NCBI RefSeq assembly: GCF_900129505.1
Contig: NZ_LT670818.1
Location: forward strand, 6,543,001 to 6,607,000
Source of the DNA: Bradyrhizobium erythrophlei
GTDB lineage: Bacteria; Pseudomonadota; Alphaproteobacteria; Rhizobiales; Xanthobacteraceae
DNA length: 64,000 nucleotides
Direction of reading: 5' to 3'
Below the pieces are notes generated by a model. It worked only from the letters and a program-made list of their open reading frames with translations. It did not search any database and had not been told where the DNA came from. Within the stretch, counting starts at the first letter, position 1; each line of letters begins with the position of its first letter. The position numbers and the translations under genes were made by a program. Below are positions 53,068 to 61,831 of this stretch, in pieces.

Positions 53068-55025
53068 GGCTGCTCACTATTGGCGGATCGGGGCGCGGAC
53101 TGGGCAGGCGCAAAGGCGACACTTGCCAGAGCGAGCGCGGCGCAAGCCGAATCGGCGGTCAGGCCGTGTTGTGCAGCGGCCTTGCGCAGCGCTTCGGCGG
53201 CCCTCAAAATCACGCTTCTATCCCGCTGGGCGAGCGCCCTTCGTGCGGTATACGCCGCACCTGCCAGCGGACCAGTCGCCAGCCGGTCCAGCTCGGCATA
53301 GCCTTGTCGAAGCGACGCTGCTCGGTCGAAGCAGTCCATGGCTTCGTCAACGACCTGACTGTACGATAGAGACGCGCCACTTGCCGTCACGATCTGCTCA
53401 ATCCGTGTGGCATCGTGAAACGCAGCCTCTTCCGGCGTGGCATGCGGATGTGGCTGAGCATCGAGATTACTGAGGTCGCGGCGCGTTTCATCCAGCAGTA
53501 GCTGAAGCCGGCGATCGTTCGACAGAGGCGGGATCAGCAGGTGAGCTGCAAATGCTAGAATTGCCGCAAGACAAGCAAGGAAAGATGTGACCAGATAGAC
53601 CCGTGGGTCGTAGTTCTGCGGGTTAGCCGCGTCAAAGACGGTCAAGGTGAAGATGAGGATGAGCCGGCCAAGCCATGAACGGCTTGGCACCGTCATCAGG
53701 AGTGCCGAGCCGATGACGACCGGCGCGAGGCCGATTGCCAGCAGCGGAAACCCCGACACTCCGTTGAAAACAAAATATTTCAGGACACCAGCCAGCAGGC
53801 AGGCGATCGGCATGGCGGCGATCGCCACCGCCGTGAGCATGCGTGCGTCAGGTGCTATGGAGCTCAAGGCGATGATGAAAGCCGCGAAATAAAGAGATAT
53901 CTCGGTTGCCGGCCAGCCCGCCATCACAAACAGGATCGCGATCAACGTGAAATGGATCGCAGCCCTGACGCCACTTTCCGCTGCGATGCGACGCGAACGA
54001 TGCAAAGGCGCACGCCATTGGCGGAGAGGGTACGTTCCGGCCCGCAGAGCATCGAGGCTGCCAAGCACGTCTGCATTCTTTCCGATGAGCTCTTTCCGGA
54101 GCCACGAACGGCAAATCGTCATCAGCCCGGATGAGCCGTCCGGATCGCGCGCGGGTGCGGCGGCGACGCGTAACGCCGCCAGTGCGCGGGCCAGGAACAA
54201 TTCGGTGACGAGGCCTACTATCGCGGTGCGCGCCGCCGCGCTTCTTGCGTTTCCACTGCTCGATTCCGTGGCAAGACTCGCTATCTCCGAACGCACGGCC
54301 GCGATATCGCGCAACAGACCCACTGCCGCGCGTGCGGACGTCGCCTCGCCGCGAACAACGCCCTCGACATAGCTCATGACCTGACGATGCAGTTCTTCGA
54401 GGCGGGCGGATAGTACCGGATAGTAGTCGGGGACGGCCAGGACATCGTTAACCAACGCGACCACGACAACGCCAACGGCGATGGCGGCCCCCCGTGCCAT
54501 GGCGGTCTGGAACACCAGCTGGGGACTATCGATTTGCTGGATGGCGACCAACGCCACAGTGACGGAGCAGAGCGCCGCCGCAAAGGCGCGGTTCCCATCC
54601 AGCATGCGCGCCGCGTACACGCAGAGCCCGATCCAGACGCCGAATACTGCCAGCAGGAGGCCACTGGTTTGGGAGAAGAAGCCAGCGATGACGATTGATG
54701 CTGCGACACCAAGGATAGTTGCGAGCAGCAGGAAACCGGCCTTTTCCATGCCTTGAGCCCGCGTGGGCATCGCCACGATCGCTATCGCGACCGCGGCCGA
54801 CGATGGCGCGTCAAGCTCGAGCCAGAAGCCCGCATAGAGCGCCATGATGACAGCGAGCCAAATTCGGAGCGCTAATGCCCAGGAACTCGCCGGTAGTCCC
54901 GCGAAGCGAGCAAACAACCCGTGGCTATCGGCTCTCACCATCTTCTTAGTTTGAGTAGCGGGCAACATCGCCGCACCGATGGCGCCCGTGCTCTTGATGA
55001 TCGTCCGCCGCGGTAGATCGGTCAT
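53064..55025 (-). CDS. FUSC-family efflux protein (AaeB-like)
   Basis: 653 residues with two sets of about five to six membrane helices flanking cytoplasmic domains, the FUSC/aromatic-acid exporter layout. ALRIWLAVIMALYAGFWLEL opens the first membrane block, and AAIHFTLIAILFVMAGWPAT the second. The E. coli AaeB pump removes p-hydroxybenzoate. The substrate here is unknown. It overlaps both neighbours by 4 bases, indicating tight coupling with DUF417 and DUF1656. Confidence 0.88.
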   Translation of the reverse strand: MTDLPRRTIIKSTGAIGAAMLPATQTKKMVRADSHGLFARFAGLPASSWALALRIWLAVIMALYAGFWLELDAPSSAAVAIAIVAMPTRAQGMEKAGFLLLATILGVAASIVIAGFFSQTSGLLLAVFGVWIGLCVYAARMLDGNRAFAAALCSVTVALVAIQQIDSPQLVFQTAMARGAAIAVGVVVVALVNDVLAVPDYYPVLSARLEELHRQVMSYVEGVVRGEATSARAAVGLLRDIAAVRSEIASLATESSSGNARSAAARTAIVGLVTELFLARALAALRVAAAPARDPDGSSGLMTICRSWLRKELIGKNADVLGSLDALRAGTYPLRQWRAPLHRSRRIAAESGVRAAIHFTLIAILFVMAGWPATEISLYFAAFIIALSSIAPDARMLTAVAIAAMPIACLLAGVLKYFVFNGVSGFPLLAIGLAPVVIGSALLMTVPSRSWLGRLILIFTLTVFDAANPQNYDPRVYLVTSFLACLAAILAFAAHLLIPPLSNDRRLQLLLDETRRDLSNLDAQPHPHATPEEAAFHDATRIEQIVTASGASLSYSQVVDEAMDCFDRAASLRQGYAELDRLATGPLAGAAYTARRALAQRDRSVILRAAEALRKAAAQHGLTADSACAALALASVAFAPAQSAPRSANSEQP

Positions 55026-55708
55026 GCGTCATTTCCCTGACTGTTTCCGATGCTGCAGGTTCCGATGGCAACTGGCTGCGCTGACTCGGCCGGGGCAATG
55101 GAGGCTTTGCTGGCCGTCATCGTCTGAAGTTTGGCGTAAGGGCGCGCCTCAAGGAAGGCGCGGGCGCTGTCGGCCATGATCAGCAGGCCGCCGGCCAGCA
55201 ACATGACGTCCTTCAGCACGAGCCGCCCGCCGCCTGACAGATAAGGGAAGCCGTGCTGCGCATCGCCAAGCGCAGAGACCCACGCGTCCGGCGTCGTGAT
55301 CAGGAAAGACAACGTCACGAACGGCGTGAGGAACGAGAGCGTCGCGCCCAGAATGCCCCATCGGCGCGAGAACACGCCCAGCAAGGTCAGCAGGCCAATC
55401 GTTATCTCCAATGTTCCGAGCCCATCGGAAAAGCCATAGGTATTATTCGAGGTCTGCCAGGCCCGCTCGGCCGGCTTCAACTCGCCCTCGCGGGTGAGGT
55501 GCGCCTTGTATTCGGCCGGATGCTCGTAGAAAAACGACATAAACGGGCTGTTAGCGACGAAGGGCGTGATGCTGTCGGCTTCATAGGGCGCGAATTTGAG
55601 CGCGCCGATCCACAGGAAGACGATCGCGATGGCGACGCGCATCAGCGGGATACCGACCCGATCGGAATGAGCGATCCAGGAAAGCGGCAGACGAAGATAA
55701 CCGATCAT
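55022..55708 (-). CDS. DUF417 (YkgB/RclC-like) membrane protein
   Basis: 228 residues, about four to five helices. IAIVFLWIGALKFAPYEADS, ITPFVANSPFMSFFYE and NNTYGFSDGLGTLEITIG match DUF417, whose E. coli member RclC is induced by reactive chlorine. The start has GAGGAG upstream. It is the first gene of the operon and overlaps the FUSC start. The tail is longer than RclC and has one Cys (GTCSIGN). Confidence 0.88.
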   Translation of the reverse strand: MIGYLRLPLSWIAHSDRVGIPLMRVAIAIVFLWIGALKFAPYEADSITPFVANSPFMSFFYEHPAEYKAHLTREGELKPAERAWQTSNNTYGFSDGLGTLEITIGLLTLLGVFSRRWGILGATLSFLTPFVTLSFLITTPDAWVSALGDAQHGFPYLSGGGRLVLKDVMLLAGGLLIMADSARAFLEARPYAKLQTMTASKASIAPAESAQPVAIGTCSIGNSQGNDA

Positions 55709-55717
55709 GAGTTCTCC

Positions 55718-55861
55718 TCAGGCGTTGGGATTGATTTCGGCGGCGGCATCGAATGCGTCGGGGCCGCTGCAGTATGCACCGTGATGCAGCCGTCGCGGTG
55801 CAGCCGTGAACGGGATAACCCAGGGCCAGCAAGGGCGCCGCGGATGAATGTTTTCTTCATC
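55718..55861 (-). pseudogene. Possibly degraded small exported-protein gene
   Basis: ATG 55861 opens MKKTFIRGALAGPG; a second frame reads LLALGYPVHGCTATAAS and a third ends AYCSGPDAFDAAAEINPNA just before the DUF417 ribosome site. Together they look like a signal peptide and mature end split by frameshifts. A chance reading is also possible. Confidence 0.3.
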
Positions 55862-55963
55862 GCGTATTTGTGATCGTTGTGCTTCTGAACTGCCAGGCAC
55901 GCGCATTACATTCTCCTCATTCATTCGATGCTTTGAGAAATCGGTGCGAACGGGGAATTGGCG

Positions 55964-57052
55964 ATGCTTTCGCGGCGCAAAACCTATGCCGGCCGGATCA
56001 AACATCCAGACGACGCGACTGAGCCGGCTACTCTCGACCCGCTCAGTGCGATTGCTCCCCTGTTCCGGGCGCGCCCGGAAATTCAGGATGTGTGCCGATT
56101 TGCCTTGCAATGGGAGGTCGTGCACGAAGCGGAGCCGGCGGGCTTTGCTCAATTTCACATCGTGACCAATGGAAATTGCCTGCTGGAGCGGTATTCCGGG
56201 GAAACGTTCAAGCTGGAAGCCGGCAGCATCCTACTGCTCCCGCAGGGCGACTCCCACGTCGTGCGATCGGCGAGCCGTGGCGGAAGCACCGGAGCGCCGA
56301 TCAGAACCGAATACAACAACGCGATCAGGATCAAGACCAACACCCGCGGCGCGAGCGACACCGAGCTGATCTGCGGCCGGCTGCGGTTGGATGGGGCCAT
56401 GTATAGCCTCGTCACTGCCGCATTGCCAAAGGCGATCGTGCTCAGCATCGGCAGGGGGGAGCTGTTCGACCGGATGCGGATGCTGGTGCAGGCGATCGAT
56501 GAGGAACTGCAGGCCGCGCGTCCGGGCGCAGCGACGATTGCCACCGAGCTCGCCACCGCTCTCTTCGTGATGATGCTTCGCCTGCATTTCGAACAGTCCG
56601 CGTCGTCGAGCGGCATATTACGGCTGCTCGCATCGTCGTCTTCGGCCAGAGCCGTCACCGCCATGTTGAGAGCTCCCGCGCATCCCTGGACGCTGGACGA
56701 GCTTGCGGCCGAAGCGCATGTTTCGCGCGCGACCCTGGTTCGGATCTTCCGCAGGGAGGGGGATATTCCGCCGCTCGGCTTGCTGAGCCAGTTGCGGCTT
56801 GGTCTGGCACGCCATCGCCTCGGCTCGACAACTGAAACCCTGGCGCAGGTGGCGGCAGCCGTCGGCTACGACAACGAGAGCGCATTCGCGCGCGCGTTTC
56901 GGAAACGTTACGGGATTTCGCCCGGTGGACTGCGCGCCCGTCATGAGGGGCGATCTCGCGAAGAAAACTCACCCGATTCCATAATCGGCGGCGTGACGCT
57001 CGGCTTGTCGTCGGCTGCGCGTGCGCAGCAGGCTGACATCGAAGCGTCATAG
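55964..57052 (+). CDS. AraC-family regulator with cupin sensor (RclR-like)
   Basis: 362 residues. The N-terminal cupin_6-type domain (about 25-210) has CRFALQWEVVHEAEPAGFAQ, CLLERYSGE and LLPQGDSHVV. The AraC double helix-turn-helix lies at about 237-335 (WTLDELAAEAHVSRATLVRI and AAAVGYDNESAFARAFRKRY). E. coli RclR senses hypochlorous acid through cysteines; here C44, C72 and C137 are candidates. It is divergent from the DUF417-led operon, 255 bases away, so it likely controls that operon. ATG 55964 has GGGGAA upstream. Confidence 0.85.
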   Translation: MLSRRKTYAGRIKHPDDATEPATLDPLSAIAPLFRARPEIQDVCRFALQWEVVHEAEPAGFAQFHIVTNGNCLLERYSGETFKLEAGSILLLPQGDSHVVRSASRGGSTGAPIRTEYNNAIRIKTNTRGASDTELICGRLRLDGAMYSLVTAALPKAIVLSIGRGELFDRMRMLVQAIDEELQAARPGAATIATELATALFVMMLRLHFEQSASSSGILRLLASSSSARAVTAMLRAPAHPWTLDELAAEAHVSRATLVRIFRREGDIPPLGLLSQLRLGLARHRLGSTTETLAQVAAAVGYDNESAFARAFRKRYGISPGGLRARHEGRSREENSPDSIIGGVTLGLSSAARAQQADIEAS

Positions 57053-57322
57053 CTGCTGCAACTGCGGCCGCACGCACAGCAGCGGTGCCGGACCGCTCAA
57101 AGTATCGACCGACCGCACAGGGATCACGCTACCCGCTCCACATTGATCCGCTGAGCCGCTCGAATGAGCCGTTCGGACATGGGACGCCTCCTATAACGAG
57201 GCCATCTGCGAGGCATAGACGTCGGGTCAAAGGAATATCTGAAGATCAATCCGAATGGTCGGATTCCGACCCTGGTTGATGATGATCTCGATGTCAGCCG
57301 CCCAAACCAAAGGAGAGAAGTC

Positions 57323-58513
57323 ATGGATTCCATTTCACGCCGCCAGATGCTGGCAGTGACCGCTGCCGGAGGCCTCCTGGCGACAACCACAATTGTGAAT
57401 GCGCAAACCGGGCCGTTCCAGTCCAAGCTGGGGGACGGGGGAGTTGCGCGAGCAGCGACGGAGCTGCCTCCCGGTGAGAAAGTCGCCTACCACAATCCCA
57501 AAGACGTGGCAGACATGCCCGACTTTCACTTCTCGCTCGATGCCAGTCGCCCGAAGGTAACGTCGGGCGGCTGGGCGAAGGAAGCTACCGTCCACCAGTT
57601 CCCCATCAGCAAGGGGATGGCGGGCGTCCACATGTTCCTCGATCCGGGCGCCGCACGCGAGCTGCACTGGCACGCCATCGCAGCCGAATGGGCCTATGTC
57701 ATCGATGGCCGCTGCCAGACGGTGGTTCTCGACCCGTCAGGGGCGAGCGAAATCAACAACTACGGGCCGGGCGATCTATGGTTCTTCCCCAAGGGCCACG
57801 GTCACGCGATCCAGACCATCGGCGACAAGCCCTGCCACTTCGTCCTCTCCTTCGACAACGGCGGCTTTTCCGAGCACAGCACCTTCTCGATCACGGACTG
57901 GATCGACGTGACGCCCAAGGACATGCTGGCGCTCAACTTCGGCGTGCCGAAGGACGTCTTCGACGCCTTCCCGAAGGGCGAGGTCTACATCCAGGCGGGC
58001 CCGGTGCTGCCGGCGTCGGAAGCCCTCGACGCACCCTGGCCCAAGGAGTCGACGCACAAATTCAGCCTGCTGCACGACAACCGGGCCGTGCGCGACTTCG
58101 AGGGCGGCACGTTCCGCCTCGCGACGGTCGACGAGTGGCCCATCTCCAAGAGCATGTCAGGCGGCGTGATGACCATCAAGCCGGGCGCCATGCGAAACCT
58201 GCATTGGAACGTGAACGCGAACGAGTGGCACTACTATCTGCGCGGCAAGGGGCAAGTGGCGCTCTTCGGCTCGGGTGGGCGCGGAAAGGTGGCCGAGTTC
58301 AAGCCGGGCGACGTCGCCTATATTCCGCAAGGCTTCGGGCACGCGATCAAGAACGTCGGCGATGAAGATCTTGAGATCGTGCAGACTTGGGACAACGGCA
58401 AGTTCGAAGAGACCGACCTCGACAAGTGGGTGAAGTCCAGCCCGCGTTACCTGTTGGCCAACAACTTTGCCGAGGTACCCGAAACAACGATTACCAGGCT
58501 TAAGCTGGCATAA
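57323..58513 (+). CDS. Oxalate decarboxylase-family bicupin, Tat-exported
   Basis: 396 residues. SRRQMLAVTAAGGLLAT is a twin-arginine signal ending near NAQT. Cupin 1 (about 85-230) has the Mn site HWHAIAAEWAYV and GHGHAI, and the loop SEHSTF corresponds to the SENST lid of B. subtilis OxdC with its Glu kept. Cupin 2 (about 255-390) has HWNVNANEWHYY and GFGHAI, so Asn replaces the second metal His. Oxalate to formate and CO2 is the family reaction; one functional site is expected. The start has GGAG. Oxalate oxidase is the alternative activity. Confidence 0.87.
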   Translation: MDSISRRQMLAVTAAGGLLATTTIVNAQTGPFQSKLGDGGVARAATELPPGEKVAYHNPKDVADMPDFHFSLDASRPKVTSGGWAKEATVHQFPISKGMAGVHMFLDPGAARELHWHAIAAEWAYVIDGRCQTVVLDPSGASEINNYGPGDLWFFPKGHGHAIQTIGDKPCHFVLSFDNGGFSEHSTFSITDWIDVTPKDMLALNFGVPKDVFDAFPKGEVYIQAGPVLPASEALDAPWPKESTHKFSLLHDNRAVRDFEGGTFRLATVDEWPISKSMSGGVMTIKPGAMRNLHWNVNANEWHYYLRGKGQVALFGSGGRGKVAEFKPGDVAYIPQGFGHAIKNVGDEDLEIVQTWDNGKFEETDLDKWVKSSPRYLLANNFAEVPETTITRLKLA

Positions 58514-59115
58514 GTGGCGCCGGCATGCTGTCCTGAAATGGTGGGGCCGGCGCGTAGCCGGCCTCGGATTGGCAGCCCGAACAGCCGTTTGCAGTCTCAA
58601 TTGAAATCACCGATCTGATTCGGTACAAGAGACAGTGAGGCAACGGTCCCTCCAAAAGGGCAGGGTGCTATTCGATTTCTTTTACCGGACTTCGCAAAAA
58701 GGTGGGCCTGGGTCTCGTGGACCGTAGTTTTGGACTGTAGCTTTTCAGAAACCGATCAAAAAAAACAAATACAATCAATTCAGTGTGGAGGAGATGATCT
58801 CCGCCAAGCACCCGTCGCGGGACTATTGCGGTCGCTTGAGGACCAAGGCTCTTCTTGCGGGCCGATGCGCGAATTGGCGGCGGCAGCAGTACAAGCGATA
58901 CGGGTCAGCAAGCCGCGCTGGAAACCAGTGCAGCTGTCGCAACATCGTCCCGACGCAACGCCTTCCTGAGAAACAGACGGTAGCCAGCCGTTAACTTTCT
59001 AGGCAGACAGCCGTCGCTGTATCGCAACAGCGACGGCTTTTTGCCACCGAGTCGCCACCAGTTTGTCTGACGAATCACGTTCGTTTGATCAGTTTCTTTT
59101 GGAGGAGATACTGAA
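58514..59115. other. Long intergenic stretch before the cold-shock gene
   Basis: It holds the partial repeat CTGATTCGGTACAAGAGACAGT (58612-58633), split here as CTGATTCGGTAC and AAGAGACAGTGAGGCA, related to 32985 and 48431. A frame at 58793-58994 is Arg/Cys-rich and unconvincing. A strong terminator lies at 59010-59042. Part of the rest is probably the cold-shock leader. Confidence 0.45.
59010..59042 (+). terminator. Rho-independent terminator
   Basis: GCCGTCGCTG (59010-59019) pairs perfectly with CAGCGACGGC (59028-59037), followed by TTTTT. It suggests a transcript, coding or not, from the 58.7-59.0 kb stretch. Confidence 0.85.
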
Positions 59116-59319
59116 GTGGCGACAGGTATTGTGAAGTGGTTCAACGCGACCAAGGGCTATGGATTTATTCAACCCGATAACGGCGGCAAGGATGTCTTCG
59201 TGCACATTTCGGCCGTGGAAAGAGCCGGCCTGAGCAGCCTTAACGAGGGTGCCAAGGTGAGCTTCGAAGAAACGGAAAACCGGGGCAAAACGTCCGCGGA
59301 AAATCTAAGAGTCGGCTAA
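59116..59319 (+). CDS. Cold-shock domain protein (CspA family)
   Basis: 67 residues from GTG 59116, with GGAGGAG upstream. [19 protein letters not shown] carries RNP1 (KGYGFI) and [14 protein letters not shown] carries RNP2. It is a single-stranded nucleic acid chaperone of normal length. A terminator-like hairpin follows. Confidence 0.95.
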   Translation: MATGIVKWFNATKGYGFIQPDNGGKDVFVHISAVERAGLSSLNEGAKVSFEETENRGKTSAENLRVG

Positions 59320-59338
59320 AGGCGCTGATGTGCATTGA

Positions 59339-59366
59339 GCCTGCCGGTTCGCGCCGGCGGGTTTTA
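59339..59366 (+). terminator. Hairpin after the cold-shock gene
   Basis: GCCGG-TTCGCG-CCGGC then GGGTTTT, 20 bases after the stop. Its loop and stem resemble the terminator at 24074. Confidence 0.65.
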
Positions 59367-59446
59367 AACGTCCCAGCAATGAAACATCCGTTTTTCGCCG
59401 GTTTCTTTGGCCGATCCTGCCTCATTGCGCCGCTAAAAGCGGCACC

Positions 59447-59596
59447 ATGAGAATCTTGATCGTCGTTTTTGTTTTGGCGTTGATCTCGATCGCCTTCGAA
59501 GTCTATTCGGATGCGGCAATGACGAGCGCGGAAATCTCTCGCGCGGCTCCCGATCCTGCCACTACGGCCATCGTCCACGGGCTCAAACGAGGTTGA
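59447..59596 (+). CDS. Small single-pass membrane protein
   Basis: 49 residues: MRILIVVFVLALISIAFEVY, one hydrophobic helix, then DAAMTSAEISRAAPDPATTA. It could also be a secreted peptide. The function is unknown. Confidence 0.45.
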   Translation: MRILIVVFVLALISIAFEVYSDAAMTSAEISRAAPDPATTAIVHGLKRG

Positions 59597-59780
59597 GCTC
59601 ATGGGTTCGCGAGCGGCCTAAAACAGCCCCACGGAAGGCGGGGCGAGTCCGCCAGCGGGAAGGCGCCGATCGGCCGGCCCCATGGCGGCCCGCAAAAGCC
59701 GGACTCGCCAGCGACTCTCTCAAGCCCGGCGAACAGCCTTCGCAAGTTCTGGTAGTGCGTCAGGTTGATTGTGGCAGACT

Positions 59781-60957
59781 TATACCAGCCTTCAGAAGGG
59801 CTGACCGATGATGGCCCAGTCGCGGGCCGCGATCGAGGTGATGCGCCCGGTTTCGGCGAGAAGTTTTCGCCAGGCGTCTTGGCAGGCGTCGAGGATATCG
59901 GTGTAGGACGCGAACACACGGTTGGCGAGATAGGTCCTGTCGCAGATACTGCCAGATGTTCTCGGCTGCGTTGAGCTCCGGACAGGCGGGTGGCAGCGGC
60001 ACGAGGGTGACATTGGCAGGTGGCTTTAGTTTGCGCGTCGTGTGCCATCCGGCCTTGTCGAGGATCAGCAGCGCATGCGCGCCGGGCGCGACGGCCTTGC
60101 CGATGGCGTCGAGATGCGCCTGCATGGCCTCGGTGTCGGCTTGCGGCATGATGAGGGCGACGCCGGTGTCGCGGCTCGCACAGACGGCGCCGAACACATA
60201 GGCGTTCTCGTAGCGCTGATCCTTGGGCTGCCGCGGCCGTGATCCCTTCTTGGCCCATTGGTAGACGAGGCTGTTCTTCTGGCCGACCCGCATCTCGTCC
60301 TGGAACCAGACCTCAATCGGCGTTTCCGGGGCGAGTTTGGTCACGATCGCCGCGACCTGCGTAGGAAAGTTTTTTTAAATGCCGCGATCGTCTCCGGATC
60401 CTGCACGGGATGGCGCGGCCGGGCGCTGATGTGCGAGAAGCCGAGCTTCTTGAGCGCGCGCCCCAGGCTCACCTCCGACAGATCGACACCGAAACGCTGT
60501 CCGAGAACACGCTTCAGGTCGACGCAGCGCCAGCGTACGACCCCATCCTTCTCCGGGTCGGGGCCGGTCTCGACGAGCTGCTTCAATGCATCTTTCTGCT
60601 CGTCGGAGAGCTTCGACGGCCGCCCGGTCGGCTTGATGTCGATCAGACCGTCAGGCCCGTACTGGTTGAAGCGGTGCGCCCAGTCCCGCAGCGTCTGCCG
60701 GTCCATGCCGCCGATCCGGGCCGCCTCGGTGCGGTTCATCCCGTCGCAAATCGCCGCCAGCGCCAGCAGCCGTCGCGCCTGCGCGGCATCCTTCACCTTC
60801 GCCGCGAGCCGACGCAGCTCATCCGCCTCGAAATCCTCCCGTAGACCGACCGCCGCGCCCATCGCCGACCTCCCGAATCAATCCAGTCGGTCATAAATGA
60901 ATCACGCCGGCGCCAGCTTTTCAAAAAAGAGTCAGACCTTCCGAAGGCTGGTATTAC
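59781..60957 (-). mobile_element. IS630-family insertion sequence
   Basis: Inverted ends: CCAGCCTTCAGAAGGGCTGA (left, from 59785) and the complement of TCAGACCTTCCGAAGGCTGG (right, to 60953), with TA on each outer side, the usual IS630 target. It encloses the two-frame transposase. Confidence 0.8.
59792..60862 (-). pseudogene. IS630 transposase, frameshifted
   Basis: The N-terminal frame (60341-60862, 173 codons) holds the helix-turn-helix (NRTEAARIGGMDRQTLRDWA). At A7 (60370-60376) a programmed shift is expected into the catalytic frame with WFQDEMRVGQKN (first Asp), LILDKAGWHTT (second Asp) and PELNAAENIW (Glu). A further single-base insertion near 59938 (CAGGACC for CAGACC) breaks the last 45 residues (TYLANRVFASYTDI...IIGQPF). 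This copy is probably inactive unless that is an error. Confidence 0.8.
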
Positions 60958-60994
60958 TGACTGGAAAACGTGCGAGCCAGGCGCATATTGGGGC

Positions 60995-61189
60995 ATGGAT
61001 CAAATTCTGCCCCCAGAGCTAAATGATTTGGAATTTGAGGCCCTGCGGCAGCTGGCGGCGCATCCGACCACCCATCACATTCCGTCCTGCATTCAATCCC
61101 GACTCAAGGATATCGGCTACGCGAACGAAGTCTTAGGTGGCATCGTCCTGACTAAGGACGGCCTACAGCGGATTTCGGAAGGCAAATGA
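60995..61189 (+). CDS. Small hypothetical protein
   Basis: 64 residues, MDQILPPELNDLEFEALRQL, GYANEVLGGIVLTKDGLQRI. The ending resembles a small winged helix found in bradyrhizobial orphan genes (L-T-x-x-G-x-x-R). The function is unknown. Confidence 0.5.
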   Translation: MDQILPPELNDLEFEALRQLAAHPTTHHIPSCIQSRLKDIGYANEVLGGIVLTKDGLQRISEGK

Positions 61190-61380
61190 ACAAGTACCCC
61201 CCAATCCCACACGCACCAGCGGCCTTCTTTGAAATCGTGCAAGTATACTCAAACCTTGGACGTTAGCGCGAGGTTCATTGACCGGCCCCCGCGGCGTGCA
61301 CAGGCGTTATCCCGATCTCAACCCTTGCAGCCAAACCCCTGACGTTGAATAATGGCTGAACAACAATCGAGGAGCGAGCT

Positions 61381-61824
61381 ATGCGCTTACTGCCTTTCGG
61401 AGCCGCAGCACTACTAGCCATTTCGCCGGCGATGGCGTTCGACTGCTCTCCCCTGAAACCGCAACCGGCCAAAGATACCGCCCAGACTTTCACAGGGAAG
61501 TTAGACGCGTCCGTAGACGGCCTTTTCGCGAAGCTCGCGTCAGTTGGCACGAAGGTGGAAGGTACTTACAGCGAGATAGAGAAGAATGTACTCATGCAAT
61601 TTCCCGGTGCGAACAAGCTTTACATGTGGGAGCGCGTGTTATTCCTGCAGTGTGGGCTGCTAAACGAAGCCAAGGACATGTCGAGCAAAGAGAAGCTACA
61701 GCAAGTGGGCGAACTTTATCAGAAATTCGACAGCCCGCCTCCCGCAAGCCAATCGCTGACGAACACAGGGAACAATAGCCAAATTAACCAGGGCATTGGT
61801 AATTCAATTACCACCACGAAATGA
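61381..61824 (+). CDS. Secreted hypothetical protein
   Basis: 147 residues with a signal peptide (1-19, ISPAMAFDC) and two Cys in the mature part. It is helical in the middle (NVLMQFPGANKLYMWERVLF) and has an Asn/Gln/Ser-rich tail (SLTNTGNNSQINQGIGNSIT) of the kind seen in curlin-like or amyloid-prone segments. It lies 7 bases before the next gene, which has a similar Asn-rich start. Confidence 0.6.
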   Translation: MRLLPFGAAALLAISPAMAFDCSPLKPQPAKDTAQTFTGKLDASVDGLFAKLASVGTKVEGTYSEIEKNVLMQFPGANKLYMWERVLFLQCGLLNEAKDMSSKEKLQQVGELYQKFDSPPPASQSLTNTGNNSQINQGIGNSITTTK

Positions 61825-61831
61825 TCAATCG

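Noticed and set aside
58793..58994. Small frame before the cold-shock gene (MISAKHPSRDYCGR...)
   Set aside because: The GGAGG site is too near the ATG and the composition is Arg/Cys-rich; a non-coding leader is at least as likely.
59599..60258. Extension of the IS630 catalytic frame beyond the inverted repeat to 59599
   Set aside because: It runs through the IS end and arises only after the frame shift; the proper C-terminus ends inside the inverted repeat at 59792.
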